Shown in pieces: positions 11,485-18,191 of a stretch of DNA of 30,277 nucleotides. This stretch comes from a virus. Made by a program: the position numbers and the translations under genes. The stretch spans positions 1 through 30,277 of IMG/VR virus record IMGVR_UViG_3300018416_000073, one strand, 5' to 3'. The notes under the pieces were generated by a model. It searched no databases, had not been told where the DNA came from, and saw nothing but the letters and a program-made list of their open reading frames with translations. Positions within the stretch are counted from its first letter, which is position 1. Each line of letters begins with the position of its first letter.

Positions 11485-11664
11485 CTACTGATAGGTTGGA
11501 AGTATAATCAGGGTCTGTTCTGGAGTAAAGAGGTACTCAAGACCCAGCTCGGTTCTCATAAATATACTGTAGTTAAGCGGTTCTTTTGGCGCGGGCTCCT
11601 CTTTCGGTTGGCATCCGAGAGCAAGCACTAAACCGACAGCAATAGCGAAACGTTTAATCATCAT
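11485..11664 (-). CDS. small lipoprotein (59 aa), possibly spanin-like
   Basis: Reading leftward from ATG 11664: MMIKRFAIAVGLVLALGC, then a Pro/Lys/Glu-rich linker (QPKEEPAPKEPL) and a short soluble tail ending PTYQ. The basic start, hydrophobic stretch and LALGC lipobox with Cys18 indicate a signal-peptidase-II lipoprotein. Small size and proline-rich mature part recall outer-membrane spanins (Rz1 type), but no inner-membrane spanin partner is adjacent, so superinfection exclusion is an equal possibility. No ribosome site is visible; the promoter at 11670-11698 would start RNA almost at the ATG. Confidence 0.7.
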   Translation of the reverse strand: MMIKRFAIAVGLVLALGCQPKEEPAPKEPLNYSIFMRTELGLEYLFTPEQTLIILPTYQ

Positions 11665-11669
11665 GCATC

Positions 11670-11698
11670 ATTATATAGTACCACCCCCCCTATTTCAA
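11670..11698 (-). promoter_or_regulatory. sigma70 promoter of the lipoprotein gene (leaderless layout)
   Basis: Read leftward: -35 TTGAAA (11693-11698), 17-base spacer, perfect -10 TATAAT (11670-11675). Only five bases separate the -10 from the ATG at 11664, so the expected transcript start falls on the start codon. Confidence 0.7.
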
Positions 11699-11768
11699 AA
11701 AAAAAGACAAAAAAAAGAAAACTTGAAAACCTTGGATCTAAAAAAATGGGGCGACCCCTATTTTAAGG

Positions 11769-11797
11769 TTGACTTTTTGTTTCTGTGGGCTTATAAT
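11769..11797 (+). promoter_or_regulatory. main rightward sigma70 promoter (leaderless layout)
   Basis: -35 TTGACT (11769-11774), 17-base spacer, perfect -10 TATAAT (11792-11797). The expected start at about 11804 is two bases before the ATG at 11806. It drives the rightward accessory operon. Confidence 0.8.
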
Positions 11798-11805
11798 ACG
11801 TCATC

Positions 11806-11934
11806 ATGAAAGAAAGTAAAGTTAGTGAGTCTGTGAGGGGTTTTTTGGCCCTGTGTTTAATGTTATTGGTTTCTCCTTTTTTGATTTTGAATTTATTTTT
11901 TAAGATTTTCACGATAAAATTAAGGCGCAAATGA
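11806..11934 (+). CDS. tiny one-helix membrane protein (42 aa)
   Basis: Translation from ATG 11806 begins MKESKVSESVRGFLALCLML and ends KIFTIKLRRK, then TGA. Residues ~12-35 form a hydrophobic helix flanked by a charged N-terminus and a basic C-terminus (KLRRK), so the positive end is probably cytoplasmic. No ribosome site can fit because the promoter start lies just before the ATG. The TGA overlaps the next ATG (ATGA), which suggests coupled translation. Likely an early membrane effector; function unknown. Confidence 0.65.
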   Translation: MKESKVSESVRGFLALCLMLLVSPFLILNLFFKIFTIKLRRK

Positions 11935-12428
11935 TATCTTTAGACATTACAGAAGACCAGATATCCAGAGCGAAGAAGTTGTATGACTTCTATGACATAA
12001 AAGACTCTATTACTCGTGGAAAGTCTCAGTTATGGGGTGCATTGGGTGAGGTTATAACGGCGGACTTTTTGGGCAAAGAGGACATGGAGGTAAGATTTGA
12101 GAGTACGAAGGACTATGATTTAATCATAAACGGCAAGACTGTGGACGTTAAGACGAAGAAGACGACGGTAAAGCCTCTGCATTATTATTGGTGTTCGATA
12201 GCATCGACGAGTTTACATCAGGATTGTGATTTTTATTTTTTTGTTCGTATTTTGGAGAATCTAAAGAAAGGGTATATGTTGGGCTACATGCCGCAAAAAC
12301 AATTTTTCAAAGAGGCGACGTTTTTTAAAAAGGGTGAAATAGACCCTATTGGCAACGGCAAGTGGACATTTACCGCAGACTGTTATAATATACAAATCAA
12401 AGATCTAATCCCATTCCAAGAAAAATAA
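11931..12428 (+). CDS. PD-(D/E)XK-type nuclease-like protein (165 aa)
   Basis: The arrangement Glu40 (GALGEVITADFL), Asp63 (KDYDLIING) and Asp72-Val-Lys74 (VDVKTKK) matches the catalytic core of the PD-(D/E)XK nuclease superfamily, as in resolvases and restriction-type enzymes. The strand NGKTVDVKTKK is typical. It probably cuts or processes DNA with Mg2+; substrate unknown. It overlaps the previous gene by ATGA and the next by TAATG, so it is mid-operon. The specific family is not decided. Confidence 0.75.
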   Translation: MISLDITEDQISRAKKLYDFYDIKDSITRGKSQLWGALGEVITADFLGKEDMEVRFESTKDYDLIINGKTVDVKTKKTTVKPLHYYWCSIASTSLHQDCDFYFFVRILENLKKGYMLGYMPQKQFFKEATFFKKGEIDPIGNGKWTFTADCYNIQIKDLIPFQEK

Positions 12429-12601
12429 TGGACCAAAACAGAATCTGTTTAGAAGTTGTGTGCGAAAAATGCAATCTATGCATATGTGAAGTACTGCTTA
12501 CAGAAGAAGAATTTAAAAAAAAAATAAAAAAAGAAGGTTGGCGCAAAAACATGTGCCCAAAATGTTCAAAAAAACTTGGAGCCCAAAAAACACATGAATA
12601 A
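12428..12601 (+). CDS. small four-cysteine zinc-finger-like protein (57 aa)
   Basis: Starts MDQNRICLEVVCEKCNLCIC and ends KKLGAQKTHE. It has CEKCNLCIC and, about 30 residues later, CPKC, so two Cys-x2-Cys pairs fit a zinc ribbon; the rest is Lys-rich and helical. TAATG overlap with the upstream gene and an 8-base overlap with thyX. Confidence 0.7.
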   Translation: MDQNRICLEVVCEKCNLCICEVLLTEEEFKKKIKKEGWRKNMCPKCSKKLGAQKTHE

Positions 12602-13343
12602 AATAGACGTATTAGACAAAGGTCATGTAATCTATATTGACCATTATGGGAGCGACCAAAGGATAGTGGATACTGCAAGGGTATCTTATAATGCCGAATC
12701 AAAAGGTCAAGAAAAAGATAAAAGACTTTTACATTATCTTTATAAGCATCGTCACACTTCTCCATTTGAGCAATGTATGGTTACATTTAATATTAAGTTG
12801 CCACTTTTTGTTCAGGGTCAGATGGTGCGCCATAGAACTCAAAAATTAAATCAAGTTTCTGCTCGTTACATAGAAATGCCTTATGAGTTTTACATACCCC
12901 AAAAATGGCGAAAACAAGACACCAAAAACAAACAGGGAAGTGTTGAAGAAGAAGATTTTAACCCTATAATGTGTTTAAGAAATTTTGCTAATCACGATGA
13001 AGACGCAACATCAGATGAAATCGTTGCTGGAAAATGGTTGGAAGTTAATGCGTCGAAAGAACTGGAACTTCAAAGTCGTATCGCATATAATACTTATAAA
13101 AAAATGCTCGAAAAAGGTATCGCAAGAGAAATGGCAAGAATGATTCTTCCTCAAAATCTTTACACTGAAATTCGAACAACTTGGGACTTGCATAATCTAA
13201 TGCATTTCCTTAGACTAAGAATGGATGAGCATGCCCAATGGGAAGTTCAGGAATACGCCAGAGCTATGTACGAAATCACAAAAGAACACTTTCCTTGGAC
13301 TATGGAAGCGTTTAACAAATACACATGGGAAATAAAAGAATGA
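12594..13343 (+). CDS. thyX: flavin-dependent thymidylate synthase ThyX (249 aa)
   Basis: Makes dTMP from dUMP using FAD, NADPH and methylene-tetrahydrofolate, supplying thymidine for phage DNA synthesis. The signature RHRx7S is present at residues 79-89 (RHRTQKLNQVS) followed by ARY. HTSPFEQ at residues 54-60 and the C-terminal R-x-x-LPQNLYTEI and DEHAQWE blocks are also typical. An in-frame TTG codon exists at 12576, but the ATG at 12594 gives the expected family start. Normal length for the family. Confidence 0.95.
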   Translation: MNKIDVLDKGHVIYIDHYGSDQRIVDTARVSYNAESKGQEKDKRLLHYLYKHRHTSPFEQCMVTFNIKLPLFVQGQMVRHRTQKLNQVSARYIEMPYEFYIPQKWRKQDTKNKQGSVEEEDFNPIMCLRNFANHDEDATSDEIVAGKWLEVNASKELELQSRIAYNTYKKMLEKGIAREMARMILPQNLYTEIRTTWDLHNLMHFLRLRMDEHAQWEVQEYARAMYEITKEHFPWTMEAFNKYTWEIKE

Positions 13344-13702
13344 ACAAACATACCGAAAAAGCAATAGAAGAAACCGAAGAAGCTGAAGCATGGGATTGGG
13401 CAATTATTGAAATGTTTAAAAATGCAGATGAAGCTCTCATCTTTAAGCCAAACTCCTCCGAATTCGAAAAAATCAATTATGACAATATTAAGAACGTTGC
13501 GAAAGGAAGCTATTTTACTCCAAGCTACAAATCCGGATATAGATGGCTTAAAGAAACAGGGACAAAATGGAGTTTGGTGAATTGGCAGGAATTTATTGAC
13601 TATGCCCTTGAAACGGAATCAGGAAAAAAAGCCTTTCAAGAGGGACTCGAAAATGAAAAACGATTCATAGAACAAAAAAACAATAAAGTAAAGGCAAACT
13701 GA
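13340..13702 (+). CDS. hypothetical protein, tandem paralogue of the next gene (120 aa)
   Basis: The ATG at 13340 overlaps the thyX stop (ATGA), and MNKHTEKAI matches the start of the next gene (MNKHTKKAI). Shared blocks with the next protein are FKPN(S/T)SE-EKI-YD, AKG-Y, KWS-VNW-E-I--ALETESGKKAF. Acidic and helical. Function unknown; the gene pair results from a tandem duplication. Confidence 0.85.
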   Translation: MNKHTEKAIEETEEAEAWDWAIIEMFKNADEALIFKPNSSEFEKINYDNIKNVAKGSYFTPSYKSGYRWLKETGTKWSLVNWQEFIDYALETESGKKAFQEGLENEKRFIEQKNNKVKAN

Positions 13703-14706
13703 TGAACAAACACACAAAAAAAGCAATACAGGATACTGAAGAATACGAAGCTTGGGGCGCCACTATTGGTGTCATGTTTAAGCTGGGTATGTCACATGAC
13801 GTCATTACTTTTAAACCGAATACTTCCGAGGTCGAAAAAATAGACTACGATGTTGTAAAAGAACTGGCAAAAGGAACTTATTATTCTGATGGTTCGTTGG
13901 GGTATCCATGGCTTGAAGGAGCCAAGTGGAGTCAGGTCAACTGGGAAGAATATATCAATCACGCTCTTGAAACAGAGTCTGGAAAAAAAGCGTTCGAAAA
14001 AAATCTCGGGGATATAAAGGCGGAGCGAAAAAAATACGCCGAAACACACAAGAAGGAGTGGGAAGAACAAAAATATCTATTACCTCTTTACATAAGGGGG
14101 CTAGAAAAAATTATGGACAAAGATGTCGAACCCAAGCTGAGTATGCAAACTTACCGCAATGATTTTAGGCATAGCGTTATAACAGAGTTTCTAAAAAATT
14201 CCCTCATCTTTAGTAGGGATTTCGAAAAAGTATGGTTAAATGGATATATAGAACTTTCACCCAAAATAAATTTACACTCAGTAGATTTGTCGCAGAAGTT
14301 TGAAGAAGAGTTTGCGGAGTTCAATAAAGAAGTTGCGTCTTTCAAAGAAAAGAATGAATATTTTCACCCTTCTGCGGTATTAGAGCTAAAAATTCTTGAG
14401 TGGTTTGTTCAGCAAGACAAAGTTAAACAACACATAGAAGAAGTAAAGCAGTATGTCGCAAAAATAAAAAGTGCAAAAGAAAAAATAAAAGAACTTCAAA
14501 AAGAGATAGATGATATAACCTCAGAATGCTCATTAATGAATTTTAATAATAAAAGGTTAGACTGTGACGCTTCCTACACAGATAACTTCAACAATATTAT
14601 AGATCAAACGGCAGAAGATCGATTGGAAGAAGAGGAGCCTCTCGATATCAACAATTTCGATGGACACAAGAATATTATTGGACTTGATGAATCAGTAGAG
14701 GAATAA
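13702..14706 (+). CDS. hypothetical protein with duplicated N-terminal domain and coiled coil (334 aa)
   Basis: Residues 1-105 are a second copy of the preceding protein's domain (ALETESGKKAF shared). The remaining ~230 residues are unique and strongly helical, with a predicted coiled coil around residues 240-275 (KQYVAKIKSAKEKIKELQKE) and an acidic C-terminus. It starts one base after overlap with the upstream stop (TGATG). Function unknown; the long form may have gained, or the short form lost, the C-terminal region. Confidence 0.85.
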   Translation: MNKHTKKAIQDTEEYEAWGATIGVMFKLGMSHDVITFKPNTSEVEKIDYDVVKELAKGTYYSDGSLGYPWLEGAKWSQVNWEEYINHALETESGKKAFEKNLGDIKAERKKYAETHKKEWEEQKYLLPLYIRGLEKIMDKDVEPKLSMQTYRNDFRHSVITEFLKNSLIFSRDFEKVWLNGYIELSPKINLHSVDLSQKFEEEFAEFNKEVASFKEKNEYFHPSAVLELKILEWFVQQDKVKQHIEEVKQYVAKIKSAKEKIKELQKEIDDITSECSLMNFNNKRLDCDASYTDNFNNIIDQTAEDRLEEEEPLDINNFDGHKNIIGLDESVEE

Positions 14707-14708
14707 AA

Positions 14709-14918
14709 ATGTTCGAAAAATGGCATGAATTTTGGCTCTGGAAAAGATTTGGCTTGCATCGCTGTGATATATGTTATAAGCTCTGTCTTATACAGTATGA
14801 AATAGGACTTGGTTATTGGTGTTGCAGTAATATTGATTGTATGGATGAAGCCAGTGAATGTGCCGAAAAAGATTATCATGTATGGAATAACGAAAAGAGG
14901 GAGCTAAAGCCAGAATAG
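14709..14918 (+). CDS. small cysteine-rich protein overlapping a tRNA (69 aa)
   Basis: CDICYKLC (residues ~19-26) and WCCSNIDC (residues ~37-44) give Cys pairs suitable for one zinc ion. The N-terminus is aromatic (MFEKWHEFWLWKRFG). The last three codons and the TAG stop lie inside the first ten bases of tRNA-Thr, so tRNA maturation would destroy the message end. Function unknown. Confidence 0.7.
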   Translation: MFEKWHEFWLWKRFGLHRCDICYKLCLIQYEIGLGYWCCSNIDCMDEASECAEKDYHVWNNEKRELKPE

Positions 14919-14985
14919 CTCAGTTGGTCAGAGCAACGGATTTGTAATCCGTAGGTCGAGAGTTCGAATCTCTCTTCTGGCTCCA
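14909..14985 (+). tRNA. tRNA-Thr (anticodon TGT)
   Basis: Cloverleaf with a seven-base-pair acceptor stem (GCCAGAA with TTCTGGC), D arm with AGCTCAGTTGG, anticodon stem ACGGA/TCCGT with loop TTTGTAA, T arm with GTTCGAATC and an encoded CCA end. It reads ACA, a codon used in the A/T-rich rightward arm. Confidence 0.96.
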
Positions 14986-14995
14986 TTTTTTTATA

Positions 14996-15730
14996 ATGAA
15001 ATATAGAACTTTATTTATTAGCGATGTGCATCTTGGGTCTAGACACTCTAATGCTATATCTTTATTGAAATTTTTAGAAGAAAACTCTTTCAATAAGATT
15101 TGTATTGTGGGAGATCTGTTTGACTTCTTCGTTAAGGCTCCTGATGAGCATAGAAACAAGCAGTTGGATCTGGTATCTAAGATTTTTGAATTGTCTTCCT
15201 GTGGCACAGAGATTGTCTACATCCCCGGAAACCATGACTCGGTATTAAAGCTCTTTAGCGGGTCGAAAATAAAAGGGGTTTCGATTGTAGACGAATATGT
15301 TCACACTACTATAGACAATAAAGAAATAAAACTACTACATGGAGATAAATTCGACAACGAGGGAGTTAATCGATTCATCCTTCCGCTGTTTGGAGTGTTT
15401 GGCTACGGCCCAATTTTTATGATCAACAAGCTTGTATACAAGTTTAATAAAAACTTTTGCCTGTGCCGATTCATTAAATCAAAAACGGCTAATATCTTTA
15501 ATACAATAACCACATACGAAAAAAATGTCACAAATGAGTTGACGAACTCTGACTATTATGGCATAATGTATGGACATACTCATTTTCCGAAGATAAAAAA
15601 TATGAACGAAAAAATCATAGCAAACACAGGAAGCTGGACGGCGGATAATGTGAATTCATGTATTGTCGAAGAACTGTGCGGAGATTTTAAGTTATTGAAT
15701 GTAAACAAATTAGGGCAACCCATAAATTAG
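14996..15730 (+). CDS. LpxH-like calcineurin-fold metallophosphoesterase (244 aa)
   Basis: All the metal-binding motifs of UDP-2,3-diacylglucosamine diphosphatase-like enzymes are present: Asp10-Val-His12 (SDVHLGS), GDLFD at 39-43, GNHD at 78-81, HGDKFD at 115-120 and GHTHFP at 193-198. LpxH acts in lipid A biosynthesis at the inner membrane. The segment between HGDKFD and GHTH carries hydrophobic residues, as in the LpxH cap. A phage copy might alter host lipid A or act on another phosphodiester. No clear ribosome site: the ATG is 10 bases after the tRNA 3' end, so processing could leave a nearly leaderless message. Confidence 0.88.
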   Translation: MKYRTLFISDVHLGSRHSNAISLLKFLEENSFNKICIVGDLFDFFVKAPDEHRNKQLDLVSKIFELSSCGTEIVYIPGNHDSVLKLFSGSKIKGVSIVDEYVHTTIDNKEIKLLHGDKFDNEGVNRFILPLFGVFGYGPIFMINKLVYKFNKNFCLCRFIKSKTANIFNTITTYEKNVTNELTNSDYYGIMYGHTHFPKIKNMNEKIIANTGSWTADNVNSCIVEELCGDFKLLNVNKLGQPIN

Positions 15731-15738
15731 GCAAAAAA

Positions 15739-16059
15739 ATGACTGACCCCGAAAAAGTAAAAATTTATTATGATACCGGAGAACTGTGGAAAGAGGAGAG
15801 TTACGTAAATGGCAGGTTAGAAGGTCCGTATAAAATTTTTTATAAAAACGGAAAAATAAAGTGGGTGGGATTTATAAAAGACGACCAATTAGACGGGCCA
15901 TATAAAGAATTCTATAAAAGTGGAATTTTGAAAGAACAGGGAGCCTATTCTAATGGGGAGTTGGATGGAGAGTATTTCTTTTATGAAGAAAATGGGAAAT
16001 TGAAGGCTTCTGGACAGTATTATAATGGTAAGGAAGTTGGATTTGTTAATTGGAATTGA
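15739..16059 (+). CDS. MORN-repeat-variant protein (106 aa)
   Basis: About four tandem repeats of ~23 residues with the pattern GE/GK-L/I-x-x-x-x-x-Y-x-NG-x-L-x-GPY-x-x-F/Y-Y-x-x-G (for example NGRLEGPYKIFYKNGKIKW). This is the toxin-antitoxin YwqK/MORN-2 type of repeat, forming a beta hairpin stack. Function in phages is unknown; partner binding is likely. It begins eight bases after the LpxH-like gene and ends at tRNA-Arg. Confidence 0.85.
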   Translation: MTDPEKVKIYYDTGELWKEESYVNGRLEGPYKIFYKNGKIKWVGFIKDDQLDGPYKEFYKSGILKEQGAYSNGELDGEYFFYEENGKLKASGQYYNGKEVGFVNWN

Positions 16060-16060
16060 T

Positions 16061-16137
16061 GCACCCATAACTCAGTTGGATAGAGTACGAGATTTCTAAT
16101 CTCGGAGTCGGGGGTTCGAGTCCCTCTGGGTGTGCCA
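16061..16137 (+). tRNA. tRNA-Arg (anticodon TCT)
   Basis: Acceptor GCACCCA with TGGGTGT (closing G-U pair), D arm with ACTCAGTTGG, anticodon stem ACGAG/CTCGG-type with loop ATTTCTAAT, T arm with GTTCGAGTC and an encoded CCA. It reads AGA, common in this A/T-rich phage arm and usually rare in GC-richer hosts. Confidence 0.94.
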
Positions 16138-16227
16138 TTTAAATTGCTAATATAGATCTAGCAAGAAGTACTTTAGGTGTATATTTCTTTATACGCCTTG
16201 TCAAAAAAGAATACAAAGAGAATTAAT
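16138..16227. other. intergenic hairpins after tRNA-Arg
   Basis: Two inverted repeats: TTGCTA/TAGCAA (16144-16164) and GGTGTATA/TATACGCC (16176-16198, with a G-U pair as RNA). Possible RNA processing sites or a weak terminator. No gene. Confidence 0.5.
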
Positions 16228-16647
16228 ATGAAAACAGAACTAGACGAAAAACTTTGCAAAGCATTTCCTAAGATTTTTGCCCAGCGCAATCTCCCAACGA
16301 ATCAGACTGCTATGTGTTGGGGATTTGAGTGTGGAGATGGGTGGTATAATTTGGTATACGACCTCTGTAGCAACATTCAAAAATACTGTGACGAGAATGA
16401 TATTCAAGTCGAAGCTGTGCAAGTTAAGCAAAAATTCGGCACCCTGCGATTTTATACTTGTGGCGCAGATGATGTTATTTTTAATATGATTCGTGAGGCA
16501 GAAGACATGTCACATAAAATTTGTGAAGATTGTGGCACAACAGAATTTGTAAAAATTCGTGATGGTAGATGGATACAAACGTTATGTGATGGATGTTATC
16601 AAAAAAGCTCAAGCCCACAAGAATGTTTTATACGTGGGTATAACTAA
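16228..16647 (+). CDS. conserved-type hypothetical phage protein with zinc-ligand cysteines (139 aa)
   Basis: The ATG at 16228 (MKTELDEKLC) is preferred over an upstream ATG at 16177, which lies inside the second hairpin. Layout: CWGFECGDGWYNLVYDLCS, then VKQKFGTLRFYT, then ISHKICEDCG and LCDGCY. The GWY and KFGxLRFY blocks followed by CE-CG/C-GC recur in phage proteins I recall, with no assigned function. Two Cys-x2-Cys pairs suggest a zinc ribbon at the C-terminus. Confidence 0.8.
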   Translation: MKTELDEKLCKAFPKIFAQRNLPTNQTAMCWGFECGDGWYNLVYDLCSNIQKYCDENDIQVEAVQVKQKFGTLRFYTCGADDVIFNMIREAEDMSHKICEDCGTTEFVKIRDGRWIQTLCDGCYQKSSSPQECFIRGYN

Positions 16648-16665
16648 TAAAAAAAGGAAAAATAT

Positions 16666-17016
16666 ATGGATTACTCTTCTCGTTGCAAAATAAAACCACA
16701 ACAAACTTCTTTAGACGGAACTATACTAGCTAAGGATTTAGATGAGTCATATACCTATACAGCGAAAAAGGGGACATGGTTTTTAAATGGAGACAAAATA
16801 GCTCTTGATACAAACATGGGCGAAATCGGTGGATTCTTTAGCGGTATCATCAAGGTTGGAAAAATTCACGGAAGATACTATATCGATAAGTATGGTTTCG
16901 CAAAAGAGGTGGTCGAAAAAGAAATCTGTAAATGGGAAGATTTCGACATACGCGATTCAAGCGGAAATCTTGTTTCAGTGGTTTATGAAGAAGAGATTTG
17001 TAATAAAATAGTTTGA
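16666..17016 (+). CDS. hypothetical protein (116 aa)
   Basis: Beta-rich, soluble. A few glycine turns (GEIGGFFSGIIKVGKIHGRY) and a negatively charged C-terminus. AAAAGG site eight bases before the ATG. No recognised motif. Confidence 0.75.
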   Translation: MDYSSRCKIKPQQTSLDGTILAKDLDESYTYTAKKGTWFLNGDKIALDTNMGEIGGFFSGIIKVGKIHGRYYIDKYGFAKEVVEKEICKWEDFDIRDSSGNLVSVVYEEEICNKIV

Positions 17017-17048
17017 TTTTTGTCGTTTTTAGTGTAAAATATATTGAA

Positions 17049-17276
17049 ATGATAGATCACTTACAAGATATTGACGAGGTATTAGAAGATATAGACTTCG
17101 AAAAAAAAGAGGAAGACGTTTTTAAAAGTCACAAGTTTTCTCCTAAAGAAATCGAAGCCTATGAACTTGGTGTTGTTATGTCCGACAAAGAAAAGCGCAA
17201 CCCTTATGATGAAGACAAGGAAAAAGGGTTATTCGAAGCTTTTAATCTTGGTTGGCATTCTCAGCAAGAAGAATAG
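17049..17276 (+). CDS. small acidic protein with RMF-like C-terminal pattern (75 aa)
   Basis: The ATG at 17049 is chosen: an earlier TTG at 17013 overlaps a promoter-like sequence (TTGATT, 16 bases, TAAAAT at 17013-17040). The C-terminal half EAYELGVVMSDKEKRNPYDE followed by FNLGW has the A-x-x-x-G ... NPY ... GW layout also seen in ribosome modulation factor and in many small phage proteins. N-terminus very acidic. Function not established. Confidence 0.75.
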   Translation: MIDHLQDIDEVLEDIDFEKKEEDVFKSHKFSPKEIEAYELGVVMSDKEKRNPYDEDKEKGLFEAFNLGWHSQQEE

Positions 17277-17511
17277 TTTCTTCATATATTTCTAAAAAAT
17301 GCCTATCCAAACAATAAGCTTTGGCAAAGGATTCTGCATACCCTTTATCTATCCACTGAATCAAAGCTTGGTATTCGCCTATATCTCGCCCCGCCCTTTC
17401 ACTCTCTTCGTACTTAAATTTTTCAATACACACCATTTGTATATAGCTTCTTAAGCTCATAAACAGGCGGTTTGAAGCAAAATCTTCCTCGTCTTCTAAA
17501 TTTGATTCCAT
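17242..17511 (-). CDS. leftward acidic protein inside the rightward arm (89 aa)
   Basis: Fills a gap that has no rightward gene and reads as a normal soluble helical protein (MESNLEDEEDFASNRLFMSL, ... ALIQWIDKGYAESF). Its end overlaps the previous gene's end by 35 bases, tail to tail. Divergent from the gene at 17552 with an ATTACAC/GTGTAAT inverted repeat between. The ribosome site is weak, so confidence is moderate. Function unknown. Confidence 0.55.
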   Translation of the reverse strand: MESNLEDEEDFASNRLFMSLRSYIQMVCIEKFKYEESERAGRDIGEYQALIQWIDKGYAESFAKAYCLDRHFLEIYEETILLAENANQD

Positions 17512-17519
17512 TATCTCTA

Positions 17520-17545
17520 AATTACACGCAAATAAAAGTGTAATA
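17520..17545. promoter_or_regulatory. inverted repeat between divergent genes
   Basis: ATTACAC and GTGTAAT separated by ten bases, centred between the start codons at 17511 (leftward) and 17552 (rightward). It has the size of an operator for a dimeric regulator, and contains the GTGTAA word that recurs before other right-arm genes. Confidence 0.5.
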
Positions 17546-17551
17546 GATATT

Positions 17552-17887
17552 ATGAGGAAGAGTTTATACAGAAAAAAGTTCCTTTATCCATTTTTGTCTA
17601 AAATGTATAAGCTTATAGACGAAAACCCACAAAGTTTTATATACAAAAAAATTAATGTCGGCAGGGGAAAAAACAAGGTAATCGGTTTCTGCGATTTCGA
17701 AGAAATAGTGGTTGACCCATACCATACGGACTGTAATCCCGTTTCCGTAACAATACACGAGTCTTTACATTGGTTTTATCCAGAATGGAAAGAGAAGAGA
17801 GTTCTTAGGGAAGAAAAAAGAATTATGCAAAACCTCTCAAGATGCCAGCTAAAAAGAATTTATCGAAAAATATATAAACTTCTTTAG
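17552..17887 (+). CDS. small HExxH metalloprotease-like protein (111 aa)
   Basis: HESLH at residues 69-73 is the zinc-protease HExxH motif, within VTIHESLHWFYPEW; a downstream Glu in REEKR (residues 86-90) could be the third ligand. The segment DFEEIVVDPYH before it fits the edge strand of minimal metallopeptidases (gluzincin or SprT-like). No signal peptide, so it acts inside the cell. It may process phage or host proteins, or the motif may be structural. Confidence 0.75.
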   Translation: MRKSLYRKKFLYPFLSKMYKLIDENPQSFIYKKINVGRGKNKVIGFCDFEEIVVDPYHTDCNPVSVTIHESLHWFYPEWKEKRVLREEKRIMQNLSRCQLKRIYRKIYKLL

Positions 17888-17889
17888 AA

Positions 17890-18072
17890 CTAATTGGACT
17901 TTTTGTGCAAGGCTGAAAAAACGTCGTTAATTCTCTCTTTTTTGATTGCTTCTGCCGGAGTTTCTCCAAGAGATTCGTTATTATTTCTAAGCCAGTTTGC
18001 CGCATCGTAGGTTGAGCCAAAAGAATTGGCTATTTTATCCATTAGGTCGTACTTTGTTCTTCTGTTATGCAT
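17890..18072 (-). CDS. small leftward protein, MbcA/ParS (DUF2384)-like C-terminus (60 aa)
   Basis: The stretch ANWLRNNNESLGETPAEAIKK followed by RINDVFSALH has the pattern W-L---N--LG-TP-EAI----I--V---L of the toxin-binding Xre/MbcA/ParS domain. Only this domain plus a short basic start is present. Starts ATG 18072; weak ribosome site. Its stop lies two bases past the tail of the gene at 17552-17887. It could be a stand-alone antitoxin or anti-defence protein; needs a profile search. Confidence 0.55.
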   Translation of the reverse strand: MHNRRTKYDLMDKIANSFGSTYDAANWLRNNNESLGETPAEAIKKERINDVFSALHKKSN

Positions 18073-18129
18073 AAGTATCTATTGTTCCACATATATATAC
18101 ACATAAAAATGATTTTGTACAGAAAAAAG

Positions 18130-18158
18130 TTGAAAAAAATGTGTAAAACAGCTATAAC
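18130..18158 (+). promoter_or_regulatory. sigma70-type promoter at the head of the packaging/structural module
   Basis: -35 TTGAAA (18130-18135), 17-base spacer, -10 TATAAC (18153-18158). GTGTAA occurs inside the spacer (18141-18146) and again just after the -10 (18162-18167), two helical turns apart. The leader ends with GAAAGG before the ATG at 18192. Confidence 0.65.
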
Positions 18159-18191
18159 TTTGTGTAACCTAAATTTTTCGAAAGGCACAAT

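Noticed and set aside
11742-11767. GGGG-CGA-CCCC hairpin with A/T flanks as a terminator
   Set aside because: It lies upstream of both divergent promoters, so no known transcript enters it. It may insulate or bind a regulator, but there is no evidence for either.
12397-12765. Leftward frame across the zinc-finger gene and the thyX start
   Set aside because: Antisense to two well-supported overlapping genes; Phe/His/Leu-rich shadow.
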